Part shown: piece by piece, positions 48,465 through 57,783 of the stretch | Layout: each line of letters starts with the position of its first letter | Numbering within the stretch: the first letter of the stretch is position 1 | Assembly (NCBI GenBank): GCA_028285755.1 | Contig: JANQOQ010000008.1 | Span: 1 to 64,000, forward strand | Direction: 5' to 3' | DNA: 64,000 nt | Origin: Puniceicoccaceae bacterium | GTDB taxonomy: Bacteria; Verrucomicrobiota; Verrucomicrobiia; Opitutales; JAFGAQ01 | Notes under the pieces: generated by a model | Database searches by the model: none | What the model was told of the DNA's origin: nothing | What the model saw: only the letters and a program-made list of their open reading frames with translations | Program-made: the position numbers and the translations under genes

Positions 48465-48815
48465 TTAGTTAGAATCATTTTTTATATTTGCGGAGCCGTT
48501 AAATATGGCACCTTCCACTACTCGAAATGTTTTTGCAGTGACATCCCCATTAAGGGTAGATCCTTCTTTCAGCTCACACTTAAGCTCCGAATTGAGATTG
48601 CCGTCAATTTTACCAAATAATGTAATGCTTTGTGCAAAAACCTCGCCTTTGATCTTTGCATTTTCCCCAATAGTCAAATTTCCATTTGTGCGAATTTCTC
48701 CTTCATATTCGCAATCTATAAACAGGTCTTCTCTGGAAAAAAGGGAACCACTGATTTTTACGTCTTCTGATAGCCGATTGCTTACATTCATATTTATCAA
48801 ATAAGAATTTAACAA
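48465..48815 (-). CDS. Bactofilin
   Basis: A 116-residue bactofilin with repeats KISGSLFSREDLFIDCEYEG, LTIGENAKIKGEVFAQSI, TLFGKIDGNLN and LKEGSTLNGDVTAKTF. It is the first gene of the minus-strand bactofilin/envelope group. mnmG ends 52 bases upstream on the same strand. Confidence 0.9.
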   Translation of the reverse strand: MLNSYLINMNVSNRLSEDVKISGSLFSREDLFIDCEYEGEIRTNGNLTIGENAKIKGEVFAQSITLFGKIDGNLNSELKCELKEGSTLNGDVTAKTFRVVEGAIFNGSANIKNDSN

Positions 48816-48867
48816 ATAGCAGAGCCATAGCTTGAGTCAAAGCAATAACCCGAAGAATCGCTCATCG

Positions 48868-50757
48868 CTATGTTAAATCTTGTTTACACACAACCATGAG
48901 TATACTGATATCTGCCGGATTTACCCCGCTGATTCGACTGGCCTGTGATAGGTTCCTGGGCTGGATGTCATTGAGCTTAAGCGCGCTTTCCTTGCGCAGA
49001 CCTTTGATCCTTAAATAGTCAAAAGTTGCGGGCAGTTTTACTTTTTCCAGATTTCTAAATTTCTCGATGTGCCTGTATTCGCGATCAAGATAGCCTTTAT
49101 AGCGTATCGAATACTCCAACTGGTTAAGAACGTCCGAGGGTAGCTCACGCGCTTCGGGTAGGACTTCAGCTAGCTGAGCAGTACGCCTTAAGGCATCTCC
49201 ATAGGTGCCATTCTGATAACGTTCAGTTTCAATTTTATTGAACCAAGTATTAAACTTATCGTAGGCATCTTTCATATACCTCCCCCGGTGTTCGGGCACC
49301 AGATCATACTGATTACTGTAATGCTGCAGCCGGAATTCAGCACTACTATGGTTGAGTAACAAACGATACTCTGCGCGGCTTGTAAACATACGATAGGGCT
49401 CCTGGGTGCCCTTAGTCACCAGGTCATCCACGAGCACGCCCAGGTAAGCTTCATCTCTACCCAGTATCATAGGGTCCATGCCGTTTAACTTCGCAGTCGC
49501 ATTTACACCGGCGATTAGGCCCTGCCCCGCTGCTTCTTCATAACCGGAGGTTCCATTGATCTGTCCTGCAAAAAATAGGTTTTCGATCTTCTTGGACTCT
49601 AAAGTGGGAAACAGCTGAGTGGGGAGTGCAAAGTCATACTCAACCGCGTAGGCAGGGCGGGTGATTTGCACATTCTCCAGTCCGGGGATAGATGCAAGCA
49701 TCTTGAGCTGCACATCAAGAGGTAAACTGGTGGACAGTCCATTGATATACCATTCGTCGGTATTGCGCCCTTCGGGTTCCAGGAATATTCGGTGGGTATC
49801 CTTATCTTCGAAGCGAACAAATTTGTCTTCGATGCTGGGGCAATAACGCGGTCCTGAGCTTTTTATAATTCCACTGTAAAGCGGAGAGAGGTGGAGATTC
49901 TCTTTAATAATGCGTTCGGTTTCATCGCTGGTGTCTGTCATCCAGCAGGAAACCTGGTCAGTTCCGGGTGCCCAGCCGAGCTTTTCCTGACCTAATTGTT
50001 CCACGTGGAACAATTCTTCATTCCCCCGGGATTCGTAGAATGCAAATAGAGTAGGTTCGTCGTCGCCTTTTTGCTCTCTCGTTTGGCTAAAATCAATGCT
50101 GCTCCCCAGTATCCTCGGGGGCGTGCCTGTTTTTAAGCGCTGCAGTTCAATGCCTGCTTTTTGCAGACTGCCGGATATCCCTTTCGCGCTGAAATCTCCC
50201 ATACGCCCCCCTTCATTGGTATTTTTACCAATGTGCATTATGGCTTGAAGAAACGTTCCCGTAGTTAAGATAACGGTCTTGCCGTGGAATGTGAGGTCGA
50301 GATTGGTTTCGACTCCCGTTACTTTCCCCTCCTTATATACAAGCCCTTTCCCAATAGCCTGAAACAGAGTGATATTCTTTTGGCATTCCAATGTATGTTT
50401 CATTCTATACTGGTATGCCTTTTTATCACATTGGGCACGAGGTGCCTGAACCGCTGGTCCCTTGGATGCATTGAGTAGGCGGAACTGAATACCTGTGGTG
50501 TCTGTATTGATAGCCATTTCGCCGCCAAGCGCATCTATCTCACGCACGATTTGCCCTTTGGCCTGGCCTCCTATGGCTGGATTGCAGCTCATCTGGGCAA
50601 TGGTATCCACATTCCCGGTTAGGAGTAAAACCTGGCTCCCCATACGCGCGGCTGAGAGAGCAGCTTCGCAGCCCGCATGACCCGCACCGCAAACGATCAC
50701 ATCATAGGGATCATGCGGCGACAGCTTAAGTGGCAACCTGTGTGTTCCTTCTTCCAT
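48868..50757 (-). CDS. mnmG: tRNA uridine modification enzyme MnmG (GidA)
   Basis: A 629-residue FAD enzyme that, with MnmE, makes the 5-carboxymethylaminomethyl group at U34 of tRNAs. The FAD-binding start DVIVCGAGHAGCEAALSAA, CNPAIGGQAKG and the C-terminal helices are typical. A loop near residues 243-262 contains FHVEQ (residues 250-254), whose codons form a parS-like palindrome (49994-50015). mnmE is 38 bases upstream. The usual gidB-parA-parB neighbours are absent. Confidence 0.97.
   Translation of the reverse strand: MEEGTHRLPLKLSPHDPYDVIVCGAGHAGCEAALSAARMGSQVLLLTGNVDTIAQMSCNPAIGGQAKGQIVREIDALGGEMAINTDTTGIQFRLLNASKGPAVQAPRAQCDKKAYQYRMKHTLECQKNITLFQAIGKGLVYKEGKVTGVETNLDLTFHGKTVILTTGTFLQAIMHIGKNTNEGGRMGDFSAKGISGSLQKAGIELQRLKTGTPPRILGSSIDFSQTREQKGDDEPTLFAFYESRGNEELFHVEQLGQEKLGWAPGTDQVSCWMTDTSDETERIIKENLHLSPLYSGIIKSSGPRYCPSIEDKFVRFEDKDTHRIFLEPEGRNTDEWYINGLSTSLPLDVQLKMLASIPGLENVQITRPAYAVEYDFALPTQLFPTLESKKIENLFFAGQINGTSGYEEAAGQGLIAGVNATAKLNGMDPMILGRDEAYLGVLVDDLVTKGTQEPYRMFTSRAEYRLLLNHSSAEFRLQHYSNQYDLVPEHRGRYMKDAYDKFNTWFNKIETERYQNGTYGDALRRTAQLAEVLPEARELPSDVLNQLEYSIRYKGYLDREYRHIEKFRNLEKVKLPATFDYLRIKGLRKESALKLNDIQPRNLSQASRISGVNPADISILMVVCKQDLT
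49994..50015. promoter_or_regulatory. parS-like ParB-binding site inside mnmG
   Basis: A 22-base perfect palindrome with the core TGTTCCACGTGGAACA, identical to parS sites as known in pseudomonads and close to the general consensus TGTTTCACGTGAAACA. It lies inside mnmG and is read as FHVEQ. A second copy is in gluQ. Confidence 0.85.
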
Positions 50758-50795
50758 AGAGAATACTATTCAGGCGAATAAACAGTGAAATCTGC

Positions 50796-52151
50796 CTATT
50801 TGCCAATGCAAAAACGGCTGAATAATTGATCCAGCATTTCCTCATTATCTATGGACTTATTGATATTCGACAAGCTTTCGGCTGCTTTTATCAAATGAAA
50901 TGCTGCGAATTCTGTCTGCTGATCATGCTGCAATAGATCATGTGCTTTACTCAACTCTTCAAGGCATTCTCCGATGAATGATGCCTGCCGATGGTTAAAC
51001 ATGATCTCGCCTTCATTCCTGATTTTAAGCAAAGCATTGATTTGGCTTCCCCAAATATCAATCAGCTCCTTTATTCCGATATTCTCAGTCGCTGATATTC
51101 GAATATGCGGAAATTCTGTATAAAAAGCATCGAGCTTATTCGCGTTCTCGAGATCTATTTTGTTTTCAATGATCAGCGTATTTTCTGCCTTAAGTTTATC
51201 TTTAATGGCTTCGGGTATATCCGGTAAGGCATCTGCAGCATCAACGACTAGCAGGAAATAGTCTGCAATTTCAGCCAGTTCGAGTGCTTTAGTAATTCCC
51301 TGAGACTCGAGTGTTTCCCCGGGCAATGGGTTTAGACCCGCCGTATCTACAAGATTAACGAGCTGTTTATTGATCCATATCTGCTCGCGAATATAGTCCC
51401 GGGTCGTCCCCGCTTTCGGATCTACCAGCGCACGGGAATGGCCAACGAGTGTATTAAACAGGCTACTCTTGCCTGCATTCGGGGCACCGATAATAAGTGT
51501 ATTGATCCCTTGCTGTAACAGACGGCTGTTTTCAGCGCTTGATTTATATTGTGAGAGCAGTGCGCGTATCTCGGACAGTTTTTGAAGGGGACCTTCCTGA
51601 TCTTCAGGAGGTAGGTCCTCTTCGGGGAAATCAATATAGGCCTCCACTTCAGCACGCAATATAGTGAGTTTTTGCACCCAATCCTCAATCAGCCTTCCGG
51701 ATTCACCACTTAGATGCTTTTGAGCGACCTGTAAGGCGCCTTCCGAGCGTGCATGGATCACATCAATCACTGCTTCTGCCTGTGATATATTTAGGCGATT
51801 GTTCAGATAGGCCCTGCGGGTAAATTCTCCGGGCTCCGCTAATCGACAACCCCTCGCCTGTAAATCCTGAATGATTTGCTCGCAAATTAATGGATTTCCA
51901 TGCGGCATGATTTCCAGCATGGCTTCACCGGTGTAGGAGGCTCCTGCTTCATAGTAGATCCAAACGACTTCATCCAGGAGTTGTCCCTCTGCGCTCAAGT
52001 AATTGCTGTAATACGAATGACGCGTTATCAGCTCTTTGTCTGGACCCAATAATGCTTTTGCAATCTTCTCACTGGCTGAACCGCTCGTACGGATAACCGC
52101 AAGCGCGGATTCACCGATTGGAGTCGATTGAGCTACAATCGTGTCGATCAT
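50796..52151 (-). CDS. mnmE: tRNA modification GTPase MnmE (TrmE)
   Basis: A 451-residue GTPase partner of MnmG. It has the N-terminal folate-binding domain (DTIVAQSTPIGESALAVIR), the GTPase domain with GAPNAGKSSLFN (G1), DTAGL (G3) and ENKIDL (G4) and the C-terminal FCIGK with the essential Cys. It lies between recA and mnmG on the minus strand; spacing is 27 and 38 bases. Confidence 0.97.
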   Translation of the reverse strand: MIDTIVAQSTPIGESALAVIRTSGSASEKIAKALLGPDKELITRHSYYSNYLSAEGQLLDEVVWIYYEAGASYTGEAMLEIMPHGNPLICEQIIQDLQARGCRLAEPGEFTRRAYLNNRLNISQAEAVIDVIHARSEGALQVAQKHLSGESGRLIEDWVQKLTILRAEVEAYIDFPEEDLPPEDQEGPLQKLSEIRALLSQYKSSAENSRLLQQGINTLIIGAPNAGKSSLFNTLVGHSRALVDPKAGTTRDYIREQIWINKQLVNLVDTAGLNPLPGETLESQGITKALELAEIADYFLLVVDAADALPDIPEAIKDKLKAENTLIIENKIDLENANKLDAFYTEFPHIRISATENIGIKELIDIWGSQINALLKIRNEGEIMFNHRQASFIGECLEELSKAHDLLQHDQQTEFAAFHLIKAAESLSNINKSIDNEEMLDQLFSRFCIGK

Positions 52152-52178
52152 AGGATAGCGGATTCGATGGAGACTGTA

Positions 52179-53264
52179 TTACTCTTTCGAGTCTTCTTCA
52201 CCTTTGGCGAGCGTCTTACCGACTTCTACCTGTACTTTATCAAGGATAGCCATAGTCAGCTCATTGGCGATATCATCATTTTCCATAAGGTATTGCTTGG
52301 CAGCTTCACGGCCCTGGCCAATCAAATCCCCCTTGTAAGAAATCCATGCACCCTTCTTTTCAAGGATCTTGTGATCCACGCCCAAGTCAATGATCGAGCC
52401 GGTGCGCGAAATCCCTTCGTTATACATGATATCGAACTCACATTCGGTGAAGGGTGGGGCGACCTTGTTCTTAACCACCTTGAGCCGCGTGCGATTACCA
52501 ATCACTTCACCGGAAGGCTTTTTGATCTGCCCGATGCGGCGTATATCCATGCGCACGGATGCGAAAAACTTGAGCGCCCTGCCCCCGGGTGTCGTTTCCG
52601 GACTACCAAACATCACGCCGATCTTTTCACGAATCTGATTCGTAAACAAGCACACGCACTGCGTTTTATTGATGACTGAGGTCAAACGACGCATCGCCTG
52701 GCTCATCATACGAGCCTGGAGACCGACAGTCGTATCCCCCATCTGTCCGTCGAGCTCGGTCTTCGAGACCAGTGCAGCTACTGAGTCGACAACGATTACA
52801 TCAATGGCGCCTGACCGAATGAGTGTTTCCGTAATATTCAGCGCATCTTCGCCGGATTCCGGCTGGGAAACCATCAGACTGTCCAGGTCGACGCCCACGA
52901 CCTTCGCGTAACGGGGGTCGAGCGCATGCTCTACATCGATAAATACCGCATTACCGCCCTGCTTCTGCGCTTGGGCAATCAAGTTCAGACACATCGTCGT
53001 TTTACCGGATGACTCAGGTCCATAAATCTCAGATACCCGCCCCCGGGGCAATCCCCCGACTCCCAGTGCCAGATCGATCGCTACCGAACCGGTTGAGATC
53101 ACCGAAACATTCATCTTCGACGATTCGCCCAGTCGCATCAATGCGCCTTCACCGTATTGGCGATTGATCGATGACACGGCCATTTTCAAATCATTCTCGC
53201 GACTATCTTTATCGCTGCCCTTTGTTGCTGCTTTTGCCATAAAAGTATTTTCTGGGGATATCAT
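52179..53264 (-). CDS. recA: Recombinase RecA
   Basis: A 361-residue RecA for strand exchange and SOS induction. Walker A (GPESSGKTT), [12 protein letters not shown] and the L2 loop region ([12 protein letters not shown]) are intact. The start used is the first ATG; an internal ATG at 53240 (MAKAATKG) may be the true one. A GAAC-N4-GTTC motif lies 19 bases upstream of the first ATG, a plausible LexA site. Confidence 0.97.
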   Translation of the reverse strand: MISPENTFMAKAATKGSDKDSRENDLKMAVSSINRQYGEGALMRLGESSKMNVSVISTGSVAIDLALGVGGLPRGRVSEIYGPESSGKTTMCLNLIAQAQKQGGNAVFIDVEHALDPRYAKVVGVDLDSLMVSQPESGEDALNITETLIRSGAIDVIVVDSVAALVSKTELDGQMGDTTVGLQARMMSQAMRRLTSVINKTQCVCLFTNQIREKIGVMFGSPETTPGGRALKFFASVRMDIRRIGQIKKPSGEVIGNRTRLKVVKNKVAPPFTECEFDIMYNEGISRTGSIIDLGVDHKILEKKGAWISYKGDLIGQGREAAKQYLMENDDIANELTMAILDKVQVEVGKTLAKGEEDSKE

Positions 53265-53282
53265 GTTTGCTTACAATTTAGT

Positions 53283-53294
53283 GAACAAATGTTC
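53283..53294. promoter_or_regulatory. Possible SOS (LexA) box upstream of recA
   Basis: GAACAAATGTTC is an inverted GAAC-N4-GTTC, the form of the Gram-positive LexA box (CGAACRNRYGTTCG). It sits between recA and the divergent gluQ, close to the recA start. Whether this organism's LexA uses this form is not known from the sequence; no lexA gene is in the window. Confidence 0.5.
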
Positions 53295-53374
53295 TATATT
53301 TGAGAATATTGCAAGCTTATTTTTATTTACGCAGTAACAAATCAGGTTGATTCCGTCGATTCAATCTTTTGTGA

Positions 53375-54232
53375 ATGATTTTTGTGGAATATATTGGCAG
53401 ACTCGCGCCGACACCCAGCGGCTATCTTCACAAGGGCCATGCCGCCACCTTTCATACCGCGTGGCAACGTGCACGGGATGCGGGTGGGAAACTTTTGTTG
53501 CGCATTGAGGATATCGACCTCACCCGCTGTCGATCTGAATACGAGGCGGCTGTCTACGAAGACCTTAGCTGGCTCGGGTTGGATTGGGATGCCAGCCCAC
53601 AAACCGACCCAACCCTCAAACAATCCAATCGTTTTCCGGCGTATGAGAAAATCATGGAGCAGCTGGTTGCCAAGGGCTATGTCTATCCTTGCACGCTTTC
53701 GCGCAAACAGATCGCTGAAGATCCCAACATCCAGAATAATGTAGAAGGTGAAGCGATCATTCTTTCCGATAAACCCCAAAGCCACAACGCTCAGGACTTC
53801 CAAAATCAAAAGCACATCAACTGGAGGTTCCACGTGGAACAGGGGCAAACCATAGAATTCGAGGATCTCAAGCAAGGTCCTCAACGCTTCGAAGCAGGCA
53901 AAGACTTCGGGGATTTCCTTGTCTGGCGTAAGGATGGTTCACCCAGCTATGAGCTCGCAGTCGTCGTAGACGACATCGCCCAGTGCATCACCGAAGTCGT
54001 CCGTGGCGCAGATCTTCTATTCTCAACCGCACGTCAGCTCCTGCTCTACGAAGCGCTAAGTGCTTCACCCCCAGCATTTTACCACTGTCCACTTGTTGTG
54101 GACGAACACGGCAAACGCCTCGCCAAGTCCTACGACTCCCTTAGCATCCGTACGTTGCGTGAGCAGGGGGTAACGTCGGGGGGATTGTTGAGAGCAACTG
54201 GCGCAAGAATAGGATTTGATCAAACGCTTTAG
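53375..54232 (+). CDS. gluQ: Glutamyl-Q tRNA(Asp) synthetase
   Basis: A 285-residue truncated GluRS paralogue that attaches glutamate to queuosine in tRNA-Asp. It has the HIGH-like motif (GRLAPTPSGYLHKGHA), the KMSKS-like GKRLAKSYDS, and no anticodon-binding domain, which matches GluQ-RS rather than GluRS (about 470 residues). Residues 152-156 are FHVEQ, encoded by a second parS-like site. It is divergent from recA. Confidence 0.92.
   Translation: MIFVEYIGRLAPTPSGYLHKGHAATFHTAWQRARDAGGKLLLRIEDIDLTRCRSEYEAAVYEDLSWLGLDWDASPQTDPTLKQSNRFPAYEKIMEQLVAKGYVYPCTLSRKQIAEDPNIQNNVEGEAIILSDKPQSHNAQDFQNQKHINWRFHVEQGQTIEFEDLKQGPQRFEAGKDFGDFLVWRKDGSPSYELAVVVDDIAQCITEVVRGADLLFSTARQLLLYEALSASPPAFYHCPLVVDEHGKRLAKSYDSLSIRTLREQGVTSGGLLRATGARIGFDQTL
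53826..53841. promoter_or_regulatory. Second parS-like site, inside gluQ
   Basis: GGTTCCACGTGGAACA differs from the 16-base core in mnmG at one end base. It is read as FHVEQ in the GluQ frame. Two such sites within 4 kb inside coding sequence are typical of parS clusters near origins. Confidence 0.8.
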
Positions 54233-54256
54233 GAAAACCAAACATAAATTGTCTAT

Positions 54257-55108
54257 ATGAAATCAGCGCCTCAGTCCAAAAAAGCAGTTGATTTTTATAA
54301 TCTTCATACTGGTAAGACTTTGCTTGTTCTTCCAAATATTTGGGATGTCATTGGAGCTCGAATGCTCGAGAAAGTAGGCTATCCGGCCGTTGCTACAGCC
54401 AGTGCAGCAGTATCAGCATCACTTGGATATGCAGATGGCGAAAGGATTAAGAGAGCCACTTTGTATGAAGTGGCCAGGAGGATTGCGGGTAGTGTGAATT
54501 TACCGGTTACCGTTGATATAGAAAGGGGCTACGGAGAGTCCATTTCTGAACTCAAAGACTCCATACACCAATTGATTTCAACCGGAGCGGTTGGAATCAA
54601 TATCGAAGACAGTATTATTGAGGGGGAAGAACTCCGTCGGATAAAACATCAATGTGAGAGAATCCAGGCAATTCGAGAAGTTGCGGATGAAGAGGGTATT
54701 CATTTATTTATTAACGCGAGAATCGATAGCTTTCTATCTCCTACTTATGGTTCAAATAACTTGGTGATTAATGATGCGATCGCCAGAGCCAAAGAATACA
54801 ATGCCGCAGGAGCTGACTGTGTTTACCCGATAGGTCCCGGGGATGAATACACAGTTAAAAAATTGCGTGAGGAGATATCATCTCCGATTAATATACTGGC
54901 AACTGAGAACGCTTGTTCTTTGAAAGAATTACAGAATATAGGGATTAATCGTGTAAGCTTTGGACCCTTTATTTTTCGATCCTGTTATCGAAAGTTTCTA
55001 ACCATTTCCGAGGAATTAAGTGAACTGGGAGATTATAAATGTTTCAGCGAAGCGCTTTTATCGGGTGAAGAAATAAAGAAGTATCTCAATATGGGTCATG
55101 AACCGTAA
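54257..55108 (+). CDS. Isocitrate lyase/PEP mutase family protein
   Basis: A 283-residue TIM-barrel enzyme of the isocitrate lyase/phosphoenolpyruvate mutase superfamily. Landmarks are LLVLPNIWDVIGARMLEKVG, TASAAVSASLGYADG, VTVDIERGYGES (metal-binding Asp) and GINIEDSI. The reaction may be C-C lyase on an acylpyruvate-like or methylisocitrate-like substrate; this class often lacks assigned activity. It follows gluQ by 24 bases. Confidence 0.85.
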   Translation: MKSAPQSKKAVDFYNLHTGKTLLVLPNIWDVIGARMLEKVGYPAVATASAAVSASLGYADGERIKRATLYEVARRIAGSVNLPVTVDIERGYGESISELKDSIHQLISTGAVGINIEDSIIEGEELRRIKHQCERIQAIREVADEEGIHLFINARIDSFLSPTYGSNNLVINDAIARAKEYNAAGADCVYPIGPGDEYTVKKLREEISSPINILATENACSLKELQNIGINRVSFGPFIFRSCYRKFLTISEELSELGDYKCFSEALLSGEEIKKYLNMGHEP

Positions 55109-55185
55109 GATCTGCGATTCATTAAATGATTAGTATTGTTAAATAAAGATTGTTTATCTATAATAATAACTAATCCTTATTTACC

Positions 55186-55872
55186 ATGAAAATACTCGAT
55201 CCCAGCAGCCTGATACGAACCGTTGATAATCTGAATAACGCCCTCTTCTGGAATAAGGCGTGGGAGTCGGAGGTGGGGGACCTGGCCGAGTGGATGGGAA
55301 GTCGTGTGGGGAAAGACAGCGGATATGCGGGCAGCTATGCGATGACGGAGAGTGACTGGGGGCAGGAGTATCATCTGTTTACGGGTGAGCGAATCTCCAC
55401 GGGTGCGGGCCGCGCCCATACTATTGCGCAGGAGGCGACTCGGCTGATGACGATCCTGGAAAGACAACTGGGTCAGACTCTCGAGGCTAACCGGATCTCC
55501 CGTGACCGCCTCACCAAGCAAATTTTCGCCAATGAGCAATATTATGAAAGCGGCACGGCGGAATACTGCTGTGCGACCTGTTCGGTTGCATTTTGGCGTT
55601 CCCTGAATGCGGATGTATATCCTGAGCATGCTAACGACTTCGATAACGCACTGGGAACACTTCGCGAAAACCGCAAACCCGCCGGAGGCTGGCAACGCTT
55701 TCCCTTTTATTATACATTGCTGGTTCTCCGTGAAAAGGGTTCTGAAGACTCCAGCGATGAAATTACGCACCACTTAAGTAGCTGCGAACGACGCCTCAAG
55801 CTAACAGCGGGTAAAGCGGATGCCTATTCCCAGCGGCGTGCGGAGCTTTTACAACGGGCACTCGCGGCATAA
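55186..55872 (+). CDS. Hypothetical protein (all-helical)
   Basis: A 228-residue soluble protein I do not recognise. It is mostly helical, with a Cys-rich centre (TAEYCCATCSVAFWRSL near 125-142) and a Trp-rich start (NALFWNKAWESEVGDLAEWM). No signal peptide or membrane segment. The pattern GGWQRFPFYYTLLVL faintly recalls alpha/alpha-barrel repeat enzymes, but this is not enough for a call. It is flanked by metabolic genes on the same strand. Confidence 0.55.
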   Translation: MKILDPSSLIRTVDNLNNALFWNKAWESEVGDLAEWMGSRVGKDSGYAGSYAMTESDWGQEYHLFTGERISTGAGRAHTIAQEATRLMTILERQLGQTLEANRISRDRLTKQIFANEQYYESGTAEYCCATCSVAFWRSLNADVYPEHANDFDNALGTLRENRKPAGGWQRFPFYYTLLVLREKGSEDSSDEITHHLSSCERRLKLTAGKADAYSQRRAELLQRALAA

Positions 55873-55923
55873 ATCCGCTTGCATCTTAAATGGCGATCAG
55901 ACTCATAATGGTGGGTCTTGAGT

Positions 55924-56427
55924 ATGGACACTGCCCGAAAGGAAATACACTTCAGAAAAGCGGAACTCGCAGATCTGGCTGAGCTGGAGGAGATTCGGCG
56001 GTTGGCATTTGCGCCGATATTTTCATCCTTTAGATCAATCCTGGGTGAAGATTTATATCTGCTTGCGCAGGAAGCAGAAGACCGAACCCAGGGGAATATG
56101 CTACTGGCTGCTCTTAAGCCAGAGGACGAATGGCAGATGTATGTTGCAGAACGCGAGCAAACATCCGTGGGTTTTATACAGATCAAACTGGATCGGCAGA
56201 CTTTGATTGGTGAGATCGGTCTGAATGCGGTACATCCGGATTATGCGAACCAGGGTATCGGCACACAGATGTATGCGTTCGCAGCTCAACTGATGAAAGA
56301 TTCGGGGATGAAGGTCGCAACGGTTTCCACCGGGGGTGACCCCAGCCACGCGGCTGCCCGCAAGGCCTATGAAAAGGCAGGCTTCACGCACCAGATACCC
56401 AGCGTGTGGTATTGCAAGAAGTTGTAG
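55924..56427 (+). CDS. GNAT-family N-acetyltransferase
   Basis: A 167-residue acetyltransferase from the ATG at 55924 (a TTG at 55918 is also open). GNAT landmarks are IHFRKAELADLAELEEIRRL at the start, VHPDYANQGIGTQMYAFA (acetyl-CoA-binding loop, about 100-118) and ARKAYEKAGF. The acceptor is unknown. The aminotransferase gene follows 61 bases after its stop. Confidence 0.88.
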   Translation: MDTARKEIHFRKAELADLAELEEIRRLAFAPIFSSFRSILGEDLYLLAQEAEDRTQGNMLLAALKPEDEWQMYVAEREQTSVGFIQIKLDRQTLIGEIGLNAVHPDYANQGIGTQMYAFAAQLMKDSGMKVATVSTGGDPSHAAARKAYEKAGFTHQIPSVWYCKKL

Positions 56428-56487
56428 CTCAAATGGTCTATGGAATTCGGAGTTGAAAGGCTACCAAATACACGCCTTATTTACCCC

Positions 56488-57624
56488 ATGGATTTTGATA
56501 AGCAGATCGCGCGCAGGGGCACGGGTAGCCTGAAGTGGGACAAATACCCGGAGGAGGTATTGCCGTTTTGGGTGGCGGATATGGATATCGAGTCTCCGGC
56601 TGAGGTGATTGAAGCACTGCATAAGCGAGTGGACCACAAAGTCTACGGCTATACGAATGCGCCTCAAACGACGGTCGATGCCGTGGTGAATTATCTGAAA
56701 AATACCCATCAGTTTGAAGTCGATCCCGAGTGGCTGGTCTGGATGCCGGGGCTCGTGCCTGCAATCAATGTAGCCACACGTGCCTATGGACAACCCGGTG
56801 ATGCCGTGCTCACGTGGACGCCCGCGTATTTCCCATTTCTTTCCGCTCCGGGCTTTGCAGGCCAGCAGCTACAGGTCGTAGCTTTTGAGTTTAACTCTAC
56901 TACTCAGCAATGGGAGATCGACTATGAAAAGATGGAGGCAGCCGTTACGCCTGAAACAAAGCTGTTTCTGTTGAGTAATCCCCATAACCCAACCGGCAAG
57001 GTGCTCACACGGGATGAAATGATTGGGCTGGGTGAATTTTGCATCAAGCACGATATCATACTCTGCTCAGATGAAATTCACTGTGATCTCATTCTGAATG
57101 ATAAGCCGCACGTCTGTGCGGGCAGCCTGCCGCAGGAAATCCTGGATCGCACCATTATTATGATGTCCCCGAGCAAGACTTACAATCTGGCCGGGCTCTG
57201 CTGCGCGTATGTAATCATTCCGAATGACGCGGTGCGGCTTAAGTTTCGCAATGCCGCACGTGGTATTATTACAGAGGTCAATTGTTTTGGTTATGCCGGC
57301 TGTGAAGCGGCCTACACCTATGGGGAAGGGTGGCGACGGAATCTCATCGCTTACCTCAATGAGAATTTAAAGCTGCTCGATGATACGGTGGCGAGTTCTC
57401 TGCCGGGCATCCATGGTTACCCGATGGATGCGACTTACCTCGCATGGTTGAATGTGGAGGGGCTCGATATGAAAGATCCGGCTGGCTTTTTTGAAAAAGC
57501 AGGCGTGGGGCTCTCGGATGGGCCGACATTTCGGGGTAGGGGACACGTGCGACTGAATTTTGGCTGCCCACGTAGCCAGTTGCAGGAAGGGCTGGACCGA
57601 ATGCAACAGGCCTTGAAAGCGTAA
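56488..57624 (+). CDS. PatB/MalY-type PLP-dependent C-S lyase or aminotransferase
   Basis: A 378-residue fold-type I PLP enzyme, from the ATG at 56488 (MDFDKQIARRGTGSLKWDKY), which matches the PatB/MalY family start; an upstream ATG at 56440 adds 16 doubtful residues. Further motifs: ADMDIESPAEVIEAL, LSNPHNPTGKVL, SDEIHCDLI and the PLP lysine in SPSKTYNLAGLC. Members cleave cystathionine or similar C-S bonds. A stretch without genes follows. Confidence 0.9.
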   Translation: MDFDKQIARRGTGSLKWDKYPEEVLPFWVADMDIESPAEVIEALHKRVDHKVYGYTNAPQTTVDAVVNYLKNTHQFEVDPEWLVWMPGLVPAINVATRAYGQPGDAVLTWTPAYFPFLSAPGFAGQQLQVVAFEFNSTTQQWEIDYEKMEAAVTPETKLFLLSNPHNPTGKVLTRDEMIGLGEFCIKHDIILCSDEIHCDLILNDKPHVCAGSLPQEILDRTIIMMSPSKTYNLAGLCCAYVIIPNDAVRLKFRNAARGIITEVNCFGYAGCEAAYTYGEGWRRNLIAYLNENLKLLDDTVASSLPGIHGYPMDATYLAWLNVEGLDMKDPAGFFEKAGVGLSDGPTFRGRGHVRLNFGCPRSQLQEGLDRMQQALKA

Positions 57625-57631
57625 TTTGACC

Positions 57632-57724
57632 GGATGATTGTTTAGGCAAATTAATGATAATTAATAAAGATTTGAGGATATAGGAATTTAGCTGGGGTGT
57701 ATGTTGTATCGTAAACAATCATCC
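57632..57724. repeat. Inverted-repeat element with 13-bp arms
   Basis: GGATGATTGTTTA at 57632-57644 and its exact inverse TAAACAATCATCC at 57712-57724 enclose about 67 AT-rich bases. It could be a palindromic extragenic repeat or a small mobile relic. It starts 7 bases after the PatB-type stop, so it might also act in transcript termination or stability. Confidence 0.55.
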
Positions 57725-57767
57725 TCGAGGCGACATACTAGGCGGCACTGCACAAAATTACTTAGTC

Positions 57768-57783
57768 ACGTATGCTCATACGT
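57768..57783. repeat. Short hairpin in the gap before the 6PGL gene
   Basis: ACGTATG-CT-CATACGT forms a perfect 7-bp stem. It lies in the middle of a symmetric-looking segment (57748-57805) with AAAATTA on one side and CATTTTGC on the other, resembling an extragenic palindromic repeat. The rest of the 57625-57918 gap holds nothing recognisable. Confidence 0.5.

Noticed and set aside
56801-56835. CTCACGTGGACG in the PatB-type gene as a third parS site.
   Set aside because: Only the CACGTGGA core matches and it is not palindromic.
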